This document shows, one piece after another, positions 30,401 through 41,509 of a stretch of 64,000 nt of DNA. The stretch spans positions 41,806,590 to 41,870,589 of the forward strand of contig CM067087.1 of NCBI GenBank assembly GCA_034008185.1. Direction: 5' to 3'. The notes under the pieces were generated by a model, which saw only the letters and a program-made list of their open reading frames with translations, was not told where the DNA came from and did not search any database. The position numbers and the translations under genes were made by a program. The stretch comes from Gorsachius magnificus. Taxonomy: Eukaryota > Chordata > Aves > Pelecaniformes > Ardeidae. Position 1 is the first letter of the stretch. The number at the start of each line of letters is the position of its first letter.

Positions 30401-33400
30401 AACTGTTCTTATCTCAGCCCATGAGTTTTTTCACTTCTACTCTTCTGATTCTCTGCCCCATCCCACCGTGGGGGAGTGAGCGAGCAGCTGTGTGGTGCTC
30501 AGTCGCTGGCTGGTGTTAAATCACGACAAGCATATTTTCAGTCATTCCAGAATTCAGAGACCTGGTTAATCTAAATACAAGAACCTGTATTTGTTTGCAT
30601 CAGTACTTAGGATTGTGGAGAGTAAGCTCTGTGAATAAAATAGTGAAAACAAATCTATAACCCAAGAAAGTGATAATGTTTTTGTAGGCAACTGATGGGT
30701 GCACTTTTTTGTCATTTCTGTTTAGGAAGCATTGCCAGCAGTTCAGGAGGAGCATCGCGGTTTACTCCAGGAGATTAAAACTATTCAAGATGATGAACAT
30801 GCACTTCAGAAGGAAGCTCTTAATATTAAGCTGAAAATTGAACAAATCGATAGTCATATTTCTACACACCAGTCAAAGATTAAATACTGGCAAAAAGAGG
30901 TAGGGAGATTGTTTAGTTCTTAAAACTTGAACTATAAGATCTCAAAAGATTAATACATTAACATGTAGTTAGAAAACATAATTTGGGAGAAAATTCATAT
31001 TAAGATCACAGTTTATTGATGCTTATGCTATAAAAAGCAACTCTAAAAAATATGACCTTTCAGTCCTTTACTTTCTGGTTTACAAACAAGGTTATGGATG
31101 AGTTATGCATTACATGGTTTAGCTTCTAGCTTTAAGTTGTTTTTATCTATGAAAGAATGGTGGGATAATTATAACTGATGTAACACTATCTATGAGTCAT
31201 TTAGAGCAATGAGGGAGAAATACATAGGTCATAAACAGCAACCAAGAGACTTTTTGTGCCTCAGTATCCTCTCTGTACCTATTAAAAAAATGTTTTAAAA
31301 GGGTAGGCACCCTCACAGCTGAGAGAGGCAGAGAGGAGTAGGATGTTGATAACTAAAACATGGGGAAAAATCTTTTTAGTAGGGCCAGCTGTGTCAGGAC
31401 AAGGGGTAATGGTTTTAAACTAAAGCAGGGTAGGTTTAGACTGGATATAAGGAGGAAATTCTTTACAACGAGGGTGGTGAAACACTGGAACGGGTTGCCC
31501 AGAGAGGTGGTGGAGGCCCCATCCCTGGGAACATTCCAGGCCAGGTTGGACGGGGCTGTGAGCAACCTGATCTAGTTAGTGGTGTCCCTGCTCACTGCAG
31601 GGGGGTTGGACTAGATGACCTCTAGGGGTCCCTTCCAACCCAAAACATTCTATGATTTATGATTCTATGAAAACACAAGTTATGTGTAACTGTATTCTGT
31701 GTTGTGTCCACTAAGCTGTTCTTTATAAAATGGCAAGACCTTTTCCTTGAAAGCATCTCACCTAAAACTTGTAGTCCATTTGGTACATCAAACTGCCTTT
31801 CCCCAGCTATAGATACTGGGCCAACAGGAACTCCACGGGGTCGGGAAGAAACTGCTCCTCAGAGACTGCTGCTTGAACCAACCCATCGAATAAATCAGAG
31901 CCAGTGGGAACACAGAGTTGCTAACTGGGTGTTACTCCACCTGGGGCTTGTATCTGATCAGCACTGCTGGCAGCTTTATTTCTTGCTGTCATGTCCATTT
32001 TAAATGCTCTTGTTCTGCTGAACGAGCCAGTTCTAAGCATTGTCTGACATTCAGTGCGTTAACTTCAGAAGTCTCTGATCAGCTTCTGGGAAGGGCTTTT
32101 AATTCTTCTGGAACCAATTCTGCACTGAATCCTGACTTGTTCTGGCCCATAGGTTAGTGAGGGCAGAGTCAACAAGATGCAATGCTGGGGGTTGGTCTTG
32201 CTTTGGTTTTCCTGGTTTAAGGAAAGAGCAAAAATAAGGTGTGTGGCCAGGGAAGCATGTTCAGAGAAAAGGCCAGTTCAGTGCCTGGAGCTCCTAAAGG
32301 CACATTATGGTTTTATTATATGTCCTACTTTATATTTAAATCTTTAATAGAGGTAGGGTTCTAGACCAGCAGGTGATCTTGCAGTGCAGGGTGCCCTTCA
32401 TACCCTCGTTACATTTGAGGATAGCAGGGGCAGCTACCCAGCAAGCAAAGCTGTTGTCAGAAACTTTTCAATCTTGAACACACAAAGTATTTAGTTATTA
32501 AAGTTCTGTGGTATCAGTAGAGGTGAGTTCCTCATAATGTGCTACTGCTCCTATTACAGCAAAATCTCCTTTCCAAGAATGATGTATTTTCAGGAACAGA
32601 GTAGTAAGATAAAAGAATATTTGTTGTCTCTTTCGCATCTTATTTTTGAAGGGAGTTATGTGAAGAATCTTTGTATGTTTTGAGATTGTAAGCTTCAGTA
32701 TGTATTAATACAGAAAATGTTTTATTTCAGAAGCATGTTCATGTTATAACTAATGTGATCTTTAAAGATTTCTAGTAACCGGGTTTGAATTTTAGATATC
32801 AAAATTATCGCTGCATCCCATAGAAGATAAGCCACCTGAAGAACTTCCAGTACTAAGTCAAGAAGAACTTGAGGCTATCAAGGATCCAGATGTTATCACT
32901 AATCAGATAGCTCTCCTGGAAGCCCAGTGCCATGAAATGAAACCCAACCTTGGTGCGATTGCGGAATATAAGAAAAAAGTAAGCTTAATTACTTTCGTGT
33001 AGTAGGAGGATTCATCTTTTTGATATTGCACTGCCTGTAACTGCGATAGCGTGGTACACCCCTCACCGAAGGTATGCGTTGTGTATGCGGCTTTATTGTT
33101 CCTTGAATCTGCACAGAGTTCGTGTCTTTGCTTCTGGGGTATGAGGTAACCTTCCAGTTGTGTGTTTTTCTTCAAGGTGACTGCTCAAACGGATCCTGCA
33201 CTTGAAATGCATGCAAAAAAATGTACTCTTTATCTAGGTGACAAAAGAAAGTATCTCATCCATGAAAGGTGGTCCTGTTCTTCAGTTCCCCTCTGCTGGA
33301 AACTGAAATGGAACCCTCGGTTTTTCCCATTCTCCTCTGCAGGCTGTGCCGTTGCTAGCGTCCAGAATGTCTGTTGGCTCGTATTTATATGTTAGCTCAT

Positions 33401-36400
33401 AAGTGTGGAAGTTGTATCTAGGAGCTTACGTACACATTTTAGATTTGGTACCATAGATGGCAGGTGAAGACAACTTTCTTCTGTGAAAGTTTATTTACAG
33501 TCAACTAGTTTTGACAGTCTAGACAGATACACAACAGTGCTAAGCTTTTTTTCTCCTCACAATACTCGCTTCAGTAATATTGGACTATTCAACAGACTTA
33601 TTTTTTTTTATTATTATTCTAAAACGGGTTTGCTGGTATAGAGAGATCAGCAGCATAGAGATGAGAAAAAAGATGGTTTGGTTTTGTTCTTTTGTTTTGA
33701 GGCTGTAAGCCATCCTGGGAAAAATGATTTTTCAAATGGTAGGAAAATGGTTTAAATTCTAAATTAAGGAGACAGCTTGTTTAACTCCATCGTTGTGGAT
33801 TTTCCTACAGGAAGAGCTATACTTGAAACGTGTGGCTGAACTGGACAGCATTACCAATGAGAGAGACAACTTCAGACAAGCTTTTGAAGACCTTAGGAAA
33901 CAAAGGCTAAATGAATTCATGGCAGGATTTAATGTAATAACAAATAAACTGAAGGAAAACTACCAGATGCTTACTTTGGGAGGTGACGCTGAATTAGAAC
34001 TTGTGGACAGTCTGGATCCCTTCTCTGAAGGAATCATGTTTAGGTTTGTCAAAATACTTTGTATTATTGCTCTAATTCTTAATTGTTGTGTTTCTTTTTT
34101 CAACCTGCTTTTAAGTAGATTTTCAACGATTGTCAGCTAACCAAGACAATCCTCCCTCTTGGCAACTACTGGCAAGATACTGACAGAAGCCACAACTTTT
34201 TAGCATTGGGTAACAAAGAGATTAATTTCTTCTGGAGAAAAAAGTAACTAACAGCCTTTAGAGAGTTTTGAGTTTGCTGAAGTAATTTCTCAGGGTTTCT
34301 TCATTCCCACATCATTTCACTCTGCCTAGGGAATCCTGTCAGTCATGTTGGTAACTGAAGATTGTTCAGTCCTAAATGGTCCTAAGACTTGTATTTGTTA
34401 CTTAAGAATAGAATAGTACTTTTAGAAAGATAATTGAATAGCAGTTCCTAAAGAGTTATAGTTCCTACAGAGAATAGCAGAGTGTCACAGTAGTTTGCGT
34501 TCAGGCAGACATCAGCTGACCACAGGGCTGTCCATGCACCCAGGGAGTTACTCCTCGGTGAACAGAAATAAACCAGTTCACTACCTCCCATCTGTGGAGG
34601 ACTGAGAGTATCAAGCAACTCATCCATGGTTTTAGTCGAGCTTCTTTGTGTCTTCCAAGAATTCCCTCCTGTCTTGTGACTTTACTTTTCACCATGACTT
34701 ACTTGTTTTCATCATGAACAGAAATTAAGTTACAAACTCTAATTTCTTTCAGTGTTCGGCCTCCGAAGAAAAGTTGGAAAAAGATATTTAACTTATCAGG
34801 AGGAGAGAAGACTCTTAGTTCACTGGCTCTAGTTTTTGCTCTTCATCATTACAAGCCAACGCCACTTTATTTTATGGATGAGATTGATGCAGCACTTGAC
34901 TTCAAAAATGTATCTATTGTAGCGTTTTACATATATGTAAGTATTTAACGATAACTACTTATAGTATAATTTTTCTAAGATATTTTCTCCTCTGCCAGAA
35001 AGGACAAAGTGGTAACATAGTTATGGCCAGATTTAAAAATCTGGAATGATAGAGTATTTTTGAATAATTAATGGAAACTATGTACTAAGCAGACTTCCAG
35101 AAAGGTGCTTAGAATGTTGCTTTCCGCTTATTTTTTCTAAGCTGCTAAGTTTGATGCTTTCTGAAATGAGGCAACTAATAGAGGATTTACAAGTCTTTTC
35201 TCTCCAAATCCTGCTTGTATAATTTCAAAAGCGCTCTAAGGAGTGCTAGAGTTTGCCAAAGGTGCCACGTTTCCATCTGTCCTTGCTGCTACAGCTTTCT
35301 CTTTAAAATACAGATACTTTCCCCGGAACAATCAGCTGTAAGCAGCTGAGATACCATAACTTACTTAGTTCTTAGTAATGTGTTCATGTATCCAAGCTCA
35401 TGATTTCATTCTCGGGTACAGCCAAGGTTCCTTGGTTTTATACTTCTATTTCATTAACAGGAGCTGTTTCCCATAGGCTGCTTTGATCTCTGTCTGTCTT
35501 TATTAGTGGGGTTTTTTTCTTTCACGCCTTTAAAAATTCTGTCATCACCATATTTAAGTCAAGCAAATATTTACATTGCTACAGTTCTGGTTACTAATTT
35601 AAACTTAACATTTTCAGAATTACCTAAAGTATAACCACCAGGTTTGGGAACACCCTAGAAGTGCCAAAGATTAGGATTAGCTACTTAAAATTAGGGAAAC
35701 ACTTTGAAGATGCTGGTCTGCAGCTGTAATTTTAAACTTTGCTACTACAACCCCTGTATTTTCACACAGGAGGGTCCATCACCCAGATGTGATTTGATAG
35801 AGCAAAGGGTTTAATTTTAACTGCAGTGTAGACTAACACTTAAATTTGAAACTTAGTATAGTTTAGCTCTTAAATGCCAGTTATAGGGTAATATGTAGCT
35901 GTAGTTCATATTTTGTATACTGAATTAGTGCTATCCTAGGAGAAGAGATTGTAATTGATACTCAAGCCAGTTTTATTACATCTAGCCTGAAGCTTTTTAA
36001 CCTCGTCAAACTATATGTAAAGATAAAATGAGCGTGCACATCATGTGTGCTATATGTTCCCTCAGAGTGATTATGGCTGCTTCGTTTAAATAGAGATAGG
36101 TGCCCAGCCCTGCGGTCCGCACCCCTGAGTGGGCTGCACCCATGTCTGCCTCAGGGTCACAGAACTGGTGTGGGTCAAGGCTCGTCCTCGTTAGCAAAGG
36201 GCTTGCTTTCCCCCTCTCAGTGCATGGAAGCAGCTTTGGTTTCCTTTTTGTTCTCAAAGCAACCGTTGCTAAAACAACTCCAGTAACTTGGTAATACCCA
36301 CCTTTGGTAAGCCTCGTGGAATTCGCGCTAAAACTGTGGTGAATTGCAACTCTGGAAAGAAATTATGTATGTTTAATTGAATTCACTTGAGTAAGTCAGG

Positions 36401-36797
36401 TAAAAGATAAAAAGAGGAAACTTAAGCATAAGTCAATTGCAGTGCTTTGTGCTGATAGCCAAGCCGGGAGCGTGTTGTGCATGAACCGATGATGGACAAC
36501 AGGAGCTCTGAGGATGCATTCCTTAGTTCCTAAAACTGCAGATAGGGATCATACAAGAACAGAGCTTTTTGAAATACTGTGGGCTAATACAAGTAACTTC
36601 TCTTTCAGGAGCAAACAAAAAATGCACAATTTATCATCATCTCCCTGCGAAACAACATGTTTGAGATTGCAGACAGATTAATTGGAATTTATAAGACTCA
36701 CAATACCACGAAAAGTGTGGCAACAAACCCCAAAGTTATTGCATCTAAAGGACTGGCTGAACTCGGCGCTCCTGCATATAGCATAGCTCAAAAATAA
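253..36797 (+). CDS. SMC4: SMC4, condensin core ATPase subunit (5' partial, 21 exons)
   Basis: SMC4 pairs with SMC2 in condensin I and II, which use ATP to compact mitotic chromosomes. The exons I placed are 253-444, 2223-2399, 15848-16012, 17105-17232, 17783-17923, 18461-18611, 19391-19555, 20399-20632, 21230-21415, 22946-23107, 23672-23897, 23996-24075, 26028-26180, 26328-26454, 27907-28096, 28919-29063, 30726-30899, 32796-32978, 33811-34043, 34753-34936 and 36609-36797 (stop TAA). All introns are GT-AG and the phases join without a break, giving 1,194 residues. Domains in order are Walker A GPNGSGKS (residues 7-14 of this partial protein), Q-loop near 120, first coiled coil to about 500, hinge to about 670, second coiled coil, signature LSGGEK (1085-1090) and Walker B LYFMDE (1109-1114). 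No frameshift or lost catalytic residue is seen. About 100 N-terminal residues are missing at the window edge. Identity rests on near-continuous agreement with remembered vertebrate SMC4. Confidence 0.97.
2484..2576 (+). ncRNA. MIR15B: pre-miR-15b hairpin
   Basis: The 5p arm at 2503-2524 reads TAGCAGCACATCATGG and then TTTGCA. The 3p arm at 2541-2562 starts CGAATCATTATTTGC. The flanks CCTTAAAGT and AAATTTAAGG close the lower stem. This matches vertebrate mir-15b, with the 5p end GCA that I recall for chicken where human has ACA. It is in sense with its host SMC4, so it is expected to be cut from the SMC4 primary transcript. The seed AGCAGCA targets cyclins and BCL2-family mRNAs in other vertebrates. 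Confidence 0.97.
2664..2746 (+). ncRNA. MIR16-2: pre-miR-16-2 (miR-16) hairpin
   Basis: The 5p arm at 2673-2694 reads TAGCAGCACGTAAATATTGG followed by TG. The 3p arm at 2716-2737 starts CCAATATTATTGTGC. It lies about 90 bp after the miR-15b hairpin on the same strand, as in all amniotes with the SMC4-hosted cluster. The last bases GGTG rather than GGCG agree with the avian form as I remember it. In birds the locus may be named mir-16-2 or mir-16c depending on the catalogue. Confidence 0.96.
3434..3460 (+). repeat. A27 homopolymer
   Basis: Twenty-seven consecutive A bases sit in the SMC4 intron. They could be the tail of an old retrotransposed copy, but I recognise nothing upstream and see no clear target-site duplication. 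Confidence 0.9.
6978..7000. repeat. perfect inverted repeat, 10-bp arms
   Basis: ATTCTTGTAT and ATACAAGAAT are exact reverse complements separated by TAA. No function can be assigned. Confidence 0.85.
8990..9016. repeat. perfect inverted repeat, 10-bp arms, 7-nt loop
   Basis: CATCACAAGA and TCTTGTGATG are exact reverse complements around CCGTTAA. The stem is too short to be a microRNA precursor. Confidence 0.85.
10879..10886. promoter_or_regulatory. full palindromic CRE (TGACGTCA) in SMC4 intron
   Basis: This is an exact CREB/ATF consensus octamer. The preceding 60 bases contain several CpG dinucleotides (GTAGCGC, ACGGC, TCGCCG), which are rare in the surrounding AT-rich intron. It could mark an enhancer or minor promoter. 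An 8-mer alone is weak evidence. Confidence 0.3.
17742..17773 (+). repeat. GTTT microsatellite just upstream of an SMC4 acceptor
   Basis: Short tandem GTTT units end about 10 bases before the acceptor CCCTCTAG of the exon at 17783. The repeat overlaps the polypyrimidine region and supplies much of its T content, so length variation could affect splicing strength. Confidence 0.75.
22946..24075 (+). other. SMC4: SMC4 hinge-domain exons (10-12)
   Basis: Three exons (22946-23107, 23672-23897, 23996-24075) encode the globular hinge where SMC4 meets SMC2, following the last part of the first coiled coil in the exon at 21230-21415. Recognisable parts are [16 protein letters not shown], the block [20 protein letters not shown], and the glycine-rich loop ending in MTGGGGK. 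The first residue of that loop is split across the 23897/23996 junction as G/GA. Introns here are short, at 564 and 98 bp. Confidence 0.9.
29987..30528 (+). mobile_element. solo LTR of an endogenous retrovirus, 542 bp, with 5-bp TSD
   Basis: The segment starts TGCCCTGATTTCGGCTGGG and ends ATCACGACA, so it has TG...CA termini. It is flanked by the identical pentamer AGCAT at 29982-29986 and 30529-30533. The polyadenylation signal ATTAAA is at 30397-30402, preceded by a TTATT-rich run. No gag, pol or env sequence is present, so this is a recombined solo LTR. A 5-bp duplication is typical of ERVL-type (class III) integration. It is in sense with SMC4, in the intron between the exons ending at 29063 and starting at 30726. 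I associate this consensus with songbird LTRs, from memory. Confidence 0.88.
31355..31670 (+). mobile_element. CR1 LINE, 5'-truncated 3' end
   Basis: This is a sense-oriented CR1 tail in the SMC4 intron after exon 17. It shows GGTTGCCCAGAGAGGTGG, the block TTGGACTAGATGACCTCTAG, CCCTTCCAACCCAAAACATT, and a 3' end of short imperfect repeats TCTATGATTTATGATTCTATGA. CR1 is the main avian non-LTR retrotransposon. It inserts severely 5'-truncated copies and ends in this octamer-like repeat instead of poly(A). The exact 5' boundary is uncertain by tens of bases. Confidence 0.93.
31360..31575 (+). pseudogene. CR1 ORF2 C-terminal remnant (about 70 codons)
   Basis: Inside the CR1 tail one frame stays open to the natural ORF2 stop TAG. 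It retains the typical end of the CR1 ORF2 protein: [20 protein letters not shown], then [20 protein letters not shown]. This piece lies after the reverse-transcriptase domain and has no catalytic residues, so it is not functional. The open frame suggests the insertion is not very old. Confidence 0.85.
34753..34936 (+). other. SMC4: SMC4 exon with ABC signature and Walker B
   Basis: This exon completes the ATPase in trans. It encodes the C-loop LSGGEKT, the Walker B strand LYFMDE with the catalytic glutamate, and the D-loop AALD. The first base completes a serine split with the previous exon (AG/T). The downstream exon at 36609 encodes the final head strands with the conserved [11 protein letters not shown] block. 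Confidence 0.93.
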
Positions 36798-36821
36798 AGT
36801 GGAATAAACTTCCTTCCTCAT

Positions 36822-36828
36822 TGCTGCT
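36822..36828 (+). promoter_or_regulatory. miR-15/16 seed match in SMC4 3'UTR
   Basis: TGCTGCT is complementary to positions 2-8 of miR-15b and miR-16 (AGCAGCA). It starts 25 bases after the SMC4 stop and is followed by G, so it is a 7mer-m8 site. The microRNAs come from an intron of this same transcript. Confidence 0.5.
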
Positions 36829-36903
36829 GTTTCCTTTTAGATAATATACCTTTGTATTTGAGATTTTTTTATTTTATTTGATCTTATTAATAGAACTGGC
36901 CTC

Positions 36904-36909
36904 AATAAA
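36904..36909 (+). terminator. SMC4 polyadenylation signal AATAAA
   Basis: The canonical hexamer lies 107 bases after the stop, with T-rich sequence (GGTTTTTAATT) just downstream. Confidence 0.6.
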
Positions 36910-36930
36910 TTCTGGTTTTTAATTATACAG

Positions 36931-39424
36931 TCTATATAAATTCTATGAACCAAGTAAAAAAAAAAGCTATTTCTCAAATTATCTGTCTAGCTACACTTTA
37001 ATATTTGGAGGTAGACTTGATGTCAGTGCTTGGGTTCTGCATTTGGTTTTAAATGCCTGGTTTTTTTACTGATTGTATTAAAGTAAGCACATTGCTTTGA
37101 AATGTCACCAAAGTGTCCTGGAACATTTTATTACGAGATCCAGTAAGTCAAGTCAGTATACAAAATAATTGACATGTATATACACATACATGTATATACA
37201 TACTCATACATATGACATAAGGATGCTGTATGAATGCTGCAGCTCTGGGAATGAGATGTTTGTAGCCATTTTGTAATGAATTGGTGCAGTTTAGAAAGCT
37301 GCTCCTGGGTTATTTTTCTCTCCCCTCCCGTAGGGACAACTCCTCCCTCTCTCCCCGGCCGCGGCCACGTTGTACACTCCGGGTTTATTAACACAGGAAT
37401 TGCCATCTGCTCGCTTCTCCCATCGTTTCACAAAGGGCTGAAGCATTCCCATGGAAGAGGTGACGTTATGTACACCTGCACCCCGTGCCCGTTGCTTACC
37501 TAGCTGTTAGTTCTCCATTTCCATCAGCATCTTGTCAATACTGCAGAGTACAGGTTTTGCTTTGAATCTGATTTTTTTGTACTTTAAGAACTGAAATTGG
37601 GTATTTTACTCCAAAAGTCAGGCCAGTATCTGGCACGCTCGGGCTAGCACTGATCCCCAAACTAGAAGTGCCCCTCTCTGGTGGCGGGCGTGCTTCCTGG
37701 AAGGGAAAGGAAAAGAGTTCGATCACTGCCGTGCTGTTGGTCAGGCAGAGGGGCCAGCCAGCCCTGCACTGCCAGCTCGCTCTGCTCTGTGCCCTGGTCC
37801 TCGTCCCCATTTCCAGCTCTTGCTTTTCCATAGCGAGCACGCTTTACAAAACCTGAGTTTATCCTGCTTTTGTTGCCGTAGGCCTGAGTCCAGCTAAATG
37901 CCATGTGATGGGACCCAAACCTAGGGAAAGCCTCCCCCCATCCTAAAAGGCACAATCATCAACATGGAGCAGAACTTGAAAACAAAAGGGGGGTGGTGCT
38001 GTAATAACTTGCTATAAAGTGTAGAGCTAAGCTTTCACTGAAATGTTAAACATTAAGATTATATCAAATTATTGTCAGGTAAAAATTAATGTACATGGAA
38101 TAAAGCGATGTGTATGTGCACTACCCAAACTGCTGTCAGGAGGAGAGAGATCTGTGTTACATCTGGGCAGTTCTCAGAAACCACAGCTCAGCAACAGTCA
38201 CAAGCACACCACTAGCTGAGAAAAAACAAACTGCACAACCCCTCTCTGGCACAGCCTCGCTCCAGCCAGGAGCGCTGGGCACAGTTTTGGTTTTCCCATC
38301 TCTGGAGGAAGCTGGAAATCTTGCAGTGCAGCTTCAGGATAGAGGTAGGGGCGAGATCAGCCAAGAACAGAAGTGCAGCACCAGGGGGGCAGCCCTTTTC
38401 AGAGCAGCAGTGGAATAATAACGACCCAACTCAAGCAGCAGAAAGGAAAGCCGCAGCAGGGCAGAACTCAACAGGTGAGCACAAGAACTGCCACGCTCGC
38501 ACTAAGGTGGCACCTTTGAATGTTTGTGAAAGTGCAAGAGGAGCTGCAGGGCAGGATAATCCCTTGGGTAACAAGCTAGGGAAGGTAAGGGAACAAAGCA
38601 CTGCAACAGACATTCCTGAAGGAGTGATGTTCCGAGTACGCCGTCAGAGGTCACCTCGGTATCTCAGCACCCTGCACTGTTCTCAGTGAGCTGCTTGGAC
38701 ACCTCTTCCCCCACTGGGTCTTAACACAACCTTTTCAACCAGACTTCCCCTCTAAAAATTAAAAAAAAAAAATATCTAAAACATGTCCTGCAGTAAGAAT
38801 TACACTTCTGGAACGAGGTTTCAAAAGAGGGTCGTTGAAAAGATGAGAAAAAACACACCCTAGGTTTGCCAGGGTACAAACCCTTCTCGCACCTTAATTA
38901 AAAATGCAGTACAAAATTTTTTTCTTGAAAAAGTTCCATCTCTGTTACATGGAACTCCGCACACAGGAACTGTACCCAGCACAGGTGACAAAGAGCAGGG
39001 CTGAAGGAGCTCATCTCAGCTGACCCCCATGGAGTCTTAGGGTGAGAGGAAAATGAGAAGCTGCTTACAGCACTTCCCAGAAAACGCCTGCACTGCGCTC
39101 CAGCAGTTACTGCGCTAGCGCAGTCAGACGCTGTTGGATAGAGAAGTCAGTAAAACAGGCCTGTGGTGGGCAACGTGAGAGCCACTGAAACCCACATCGA
39201 CCCACCTCGTGACATGCCCTTTCAGAGAATCTTCCTAAAGTTCATGCTGGAAAAAAAAAGGGGCACTTGGAAGAAAATGAAGCCGCCAGACAGCACTGCT
39301 GAGCGCCCACGTTCCTGCTTCAGGGAGACCCACTGCTCCCTCTCCTCTCACCACTTCAGCCCCGCGTGTCGGTGCTGGTTAGGATCACAGGGAAGGTTCT
39401 GTGCAGTAAGGAAATCAAGGTGTT
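36931..39424. other. convergent intergenic region between SMC4 and TRIM59 3' ends
   Basis: No gene is recognised here. The region holds a possible distal SMC4 poly(A) signal at 37077, a TA/CA-rich simple repeat at 37165-37215 in which CATGTATATACA occurs twice (37173 and 37189), and an isolated AATAAA at 38099. Open frames of about 100-120 codons around 37.5-38.7 kb overlap each other on both strands and show no known domain, so I read them as chance. Confidence 0.6.
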
Positions 39425-39429
39425 AGCCA

Positions 39430-41509
39430 GTCCTACTGGAAGAATATATTTTATTTGTATGCAAATTTATTAAAATACATAGTGCATTTGAAGTACAAGT
39501 ACTAAACATTTCAATCAGTGATAAAGGCATCTTATAAATCCCTGTAGTCTTGAAAAATAAAATTGCATTATAAACTCTCTAAGTTTTTAAAAGTCAGGAA
39601 AATAAAAGGAAGGTAAGTCAATCAAAAAAGAAGCCTCATGTGGTAGCAGACAGACACTTAGCACCAGGTTTTGAGACTTACATGCCAAGTGGCAGCCTTC
39701 CAGCAGGGCTTAAGACAAAAACGAATTCCCAATTTTACTGGGAAATTAATATGACAGCATTTATCCAGTCCCAGGATACGCCTAAACACCATTTCAAAAC
39801 CTGACCAGTGGTATCAATGGGATTTGCCTTTGTGAACTCTAAAAGATTACAGAAAATGTACAGAAAATGTACAAATTCTAGAAACCGCTCCTAATGTGCA
39901 AACAAAGGCCCACTCCCCTGCAGCGCTGCTGGCTCCTGCCTCAGTCAAACCTGGACAATCAAACCCACCGAGCTGCAGAGACTCAGTGTTTTATCCACAC
40001 AGCAATGTTAGGATATAAATATTGCCATTAGGACCTTACGTAGGCTTAAGGAATGCATCAGCATCGCCCCTGAGGCCTGACCTTGCTCTCAGCTCTCACT
40101 GAAGTCTGGCAGCAATTGTTATTTTGCAGGACCCCATTAGCATCTGCTGGTAGCAACGGGCAAGTCTGGGGTCGCACAAGGGTTTAAAATACCAAGTAGT
40201 TAAAGGCTAGCCTCCAAATTCAATCACTATTTAGACAACTTTTATTATTTAAAAATATACAACAGCCAAGGGATGCTGCTATGCTAGAATATGCTATTAT
40301 TTTTATCAAGTCAAATACAATTAGACATAGCGAACACTGATTTTTGGGGTTTTAGTGAATCATAAGCTCACCTGTGTTCTGCAACGCTTGAAGGCTGTCC
40401 CAGTACTTACTGTAATCAGCCTGTTAATAACTGGAGACTAAAAATGGCTTTTGCTGGGGATTTTGCTCCTGAGCACAGTTTAGACTGGAGCATCTCATCA
40501 GAAGTAGTGAAATGAAATGCTATCACGTTTCCTCTATGCCAAGGTAAAGACCTCCATTATTTGTGCTGAAAAGTTGAATATAAATTTACATTCATTGTCA
40601 AGTTGGTTTAAGAGCTCTTGACATCAGAAATCCTTATACCACTGACTTACTTATACCACTCTACAGCGGGAGTTTTGCTACTTACTACAGTATGTATCTA
40701 TTTTCACTACATATTAAATGATTTAGCAAAAAGTCAGGGCTCATTTTAGTAAGCAGTGAGAGCTCCCTGCCAGACTAAAGAAACCCCTGATTTATGCACA
40801 GCTGGCACTAACAAACTGTATGTAATAGTTCACCAGAAGTCCTACACATACTGCTCTGTAATGTGGAGAGAACCATTTGAAAGACACAAAATTAAAAAAA
40901 AAGATTAAATCATGTCATCCACTAGTAAGCAGGAAGAAATAAAATGAAACCTGGGGGCATGAATATACGCTTTAAAGACCACAGGTGTATCAGTTAAAAT
41001 ACATTCAGAGAGAGGTCAATAAGACACAAAATAGGAGTTTTATATGCAGCTAGTGACTGGCCCATCCAGGACTAGCCAGTGTGCAGCCTGAGGTGTTTTT
41101 TTAACCTTTAATGTTGTAGTGCTTTTATAAAAAAAATAATTTAAAATTACGTTACCAAAACAAAAAAATCTTTGAAGAGTTTTTACAAACACGACACCCA
41201 ATTACAATTTGTAAGCTGATTACAGCTTGCTTAGGCAGACGTTGTTCCTGATTATCTTCCAGTTTGAACACACCCCAACCTACCCACTTTACTGTGTGAG
41301 CAGAAGAGGAAGCCTTTTTTGTTGCAAATCTCCTCAGTTAACTAAGAGTTAGCCAAGAGGAAATCTACACAATACAGAAAAAGGGAGGATAGGGAAATAT
41401 AAAGGAAAAGGGTAGAGCCTTAACAATCCAGCTTTTTAAGTTGAAATTAAAAAAAAAAAAAAATTCCTGTACATCCCTACACTAACTCTTAATCTCATCA
41501 TTGAAATAG
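39430..41509 (-). other. TRIM59: TRIM59 3'UTR (about 2.1 kb)
   Basis: Minus-strand sequence downstream of the TRIM59 stop is AT-rich and free of convincing coding sequence. Two minus-strand AATAAA signals (TTTATT on the plus strand at 39450-39455 and 39466-39471) lie close together and give a likely end near 39430. The upstream A/T runs near 41450 are unlikely to be the main end because no canonical hexamer is placed there. Confidence 0.6.

Larger units (their letters stand above)
36798..36930 (+). other. SMC4: SMC4 3'UTR (proximal form)
   Basis: The shortest well-supported 3'UTR runs from the TAA stop to about 20 bases past AATAAA at 36904-36909. A nearer AATAAA at 36803-36808 and a distal ATTAAA at 37077-37082 could give shorter or longer forms. 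The distal signal is followed by GT-rich sequence. Confidence 0.6.

Noticed and set aside
38110..38689. Two overlapping open frames of 102 and 122 codons in the SMC4-TRIM59 intergenic region
   Set aside because: They overlap in different frames, show no known domain, and sit in slightly G+C-richer DNA where stops are rarer.
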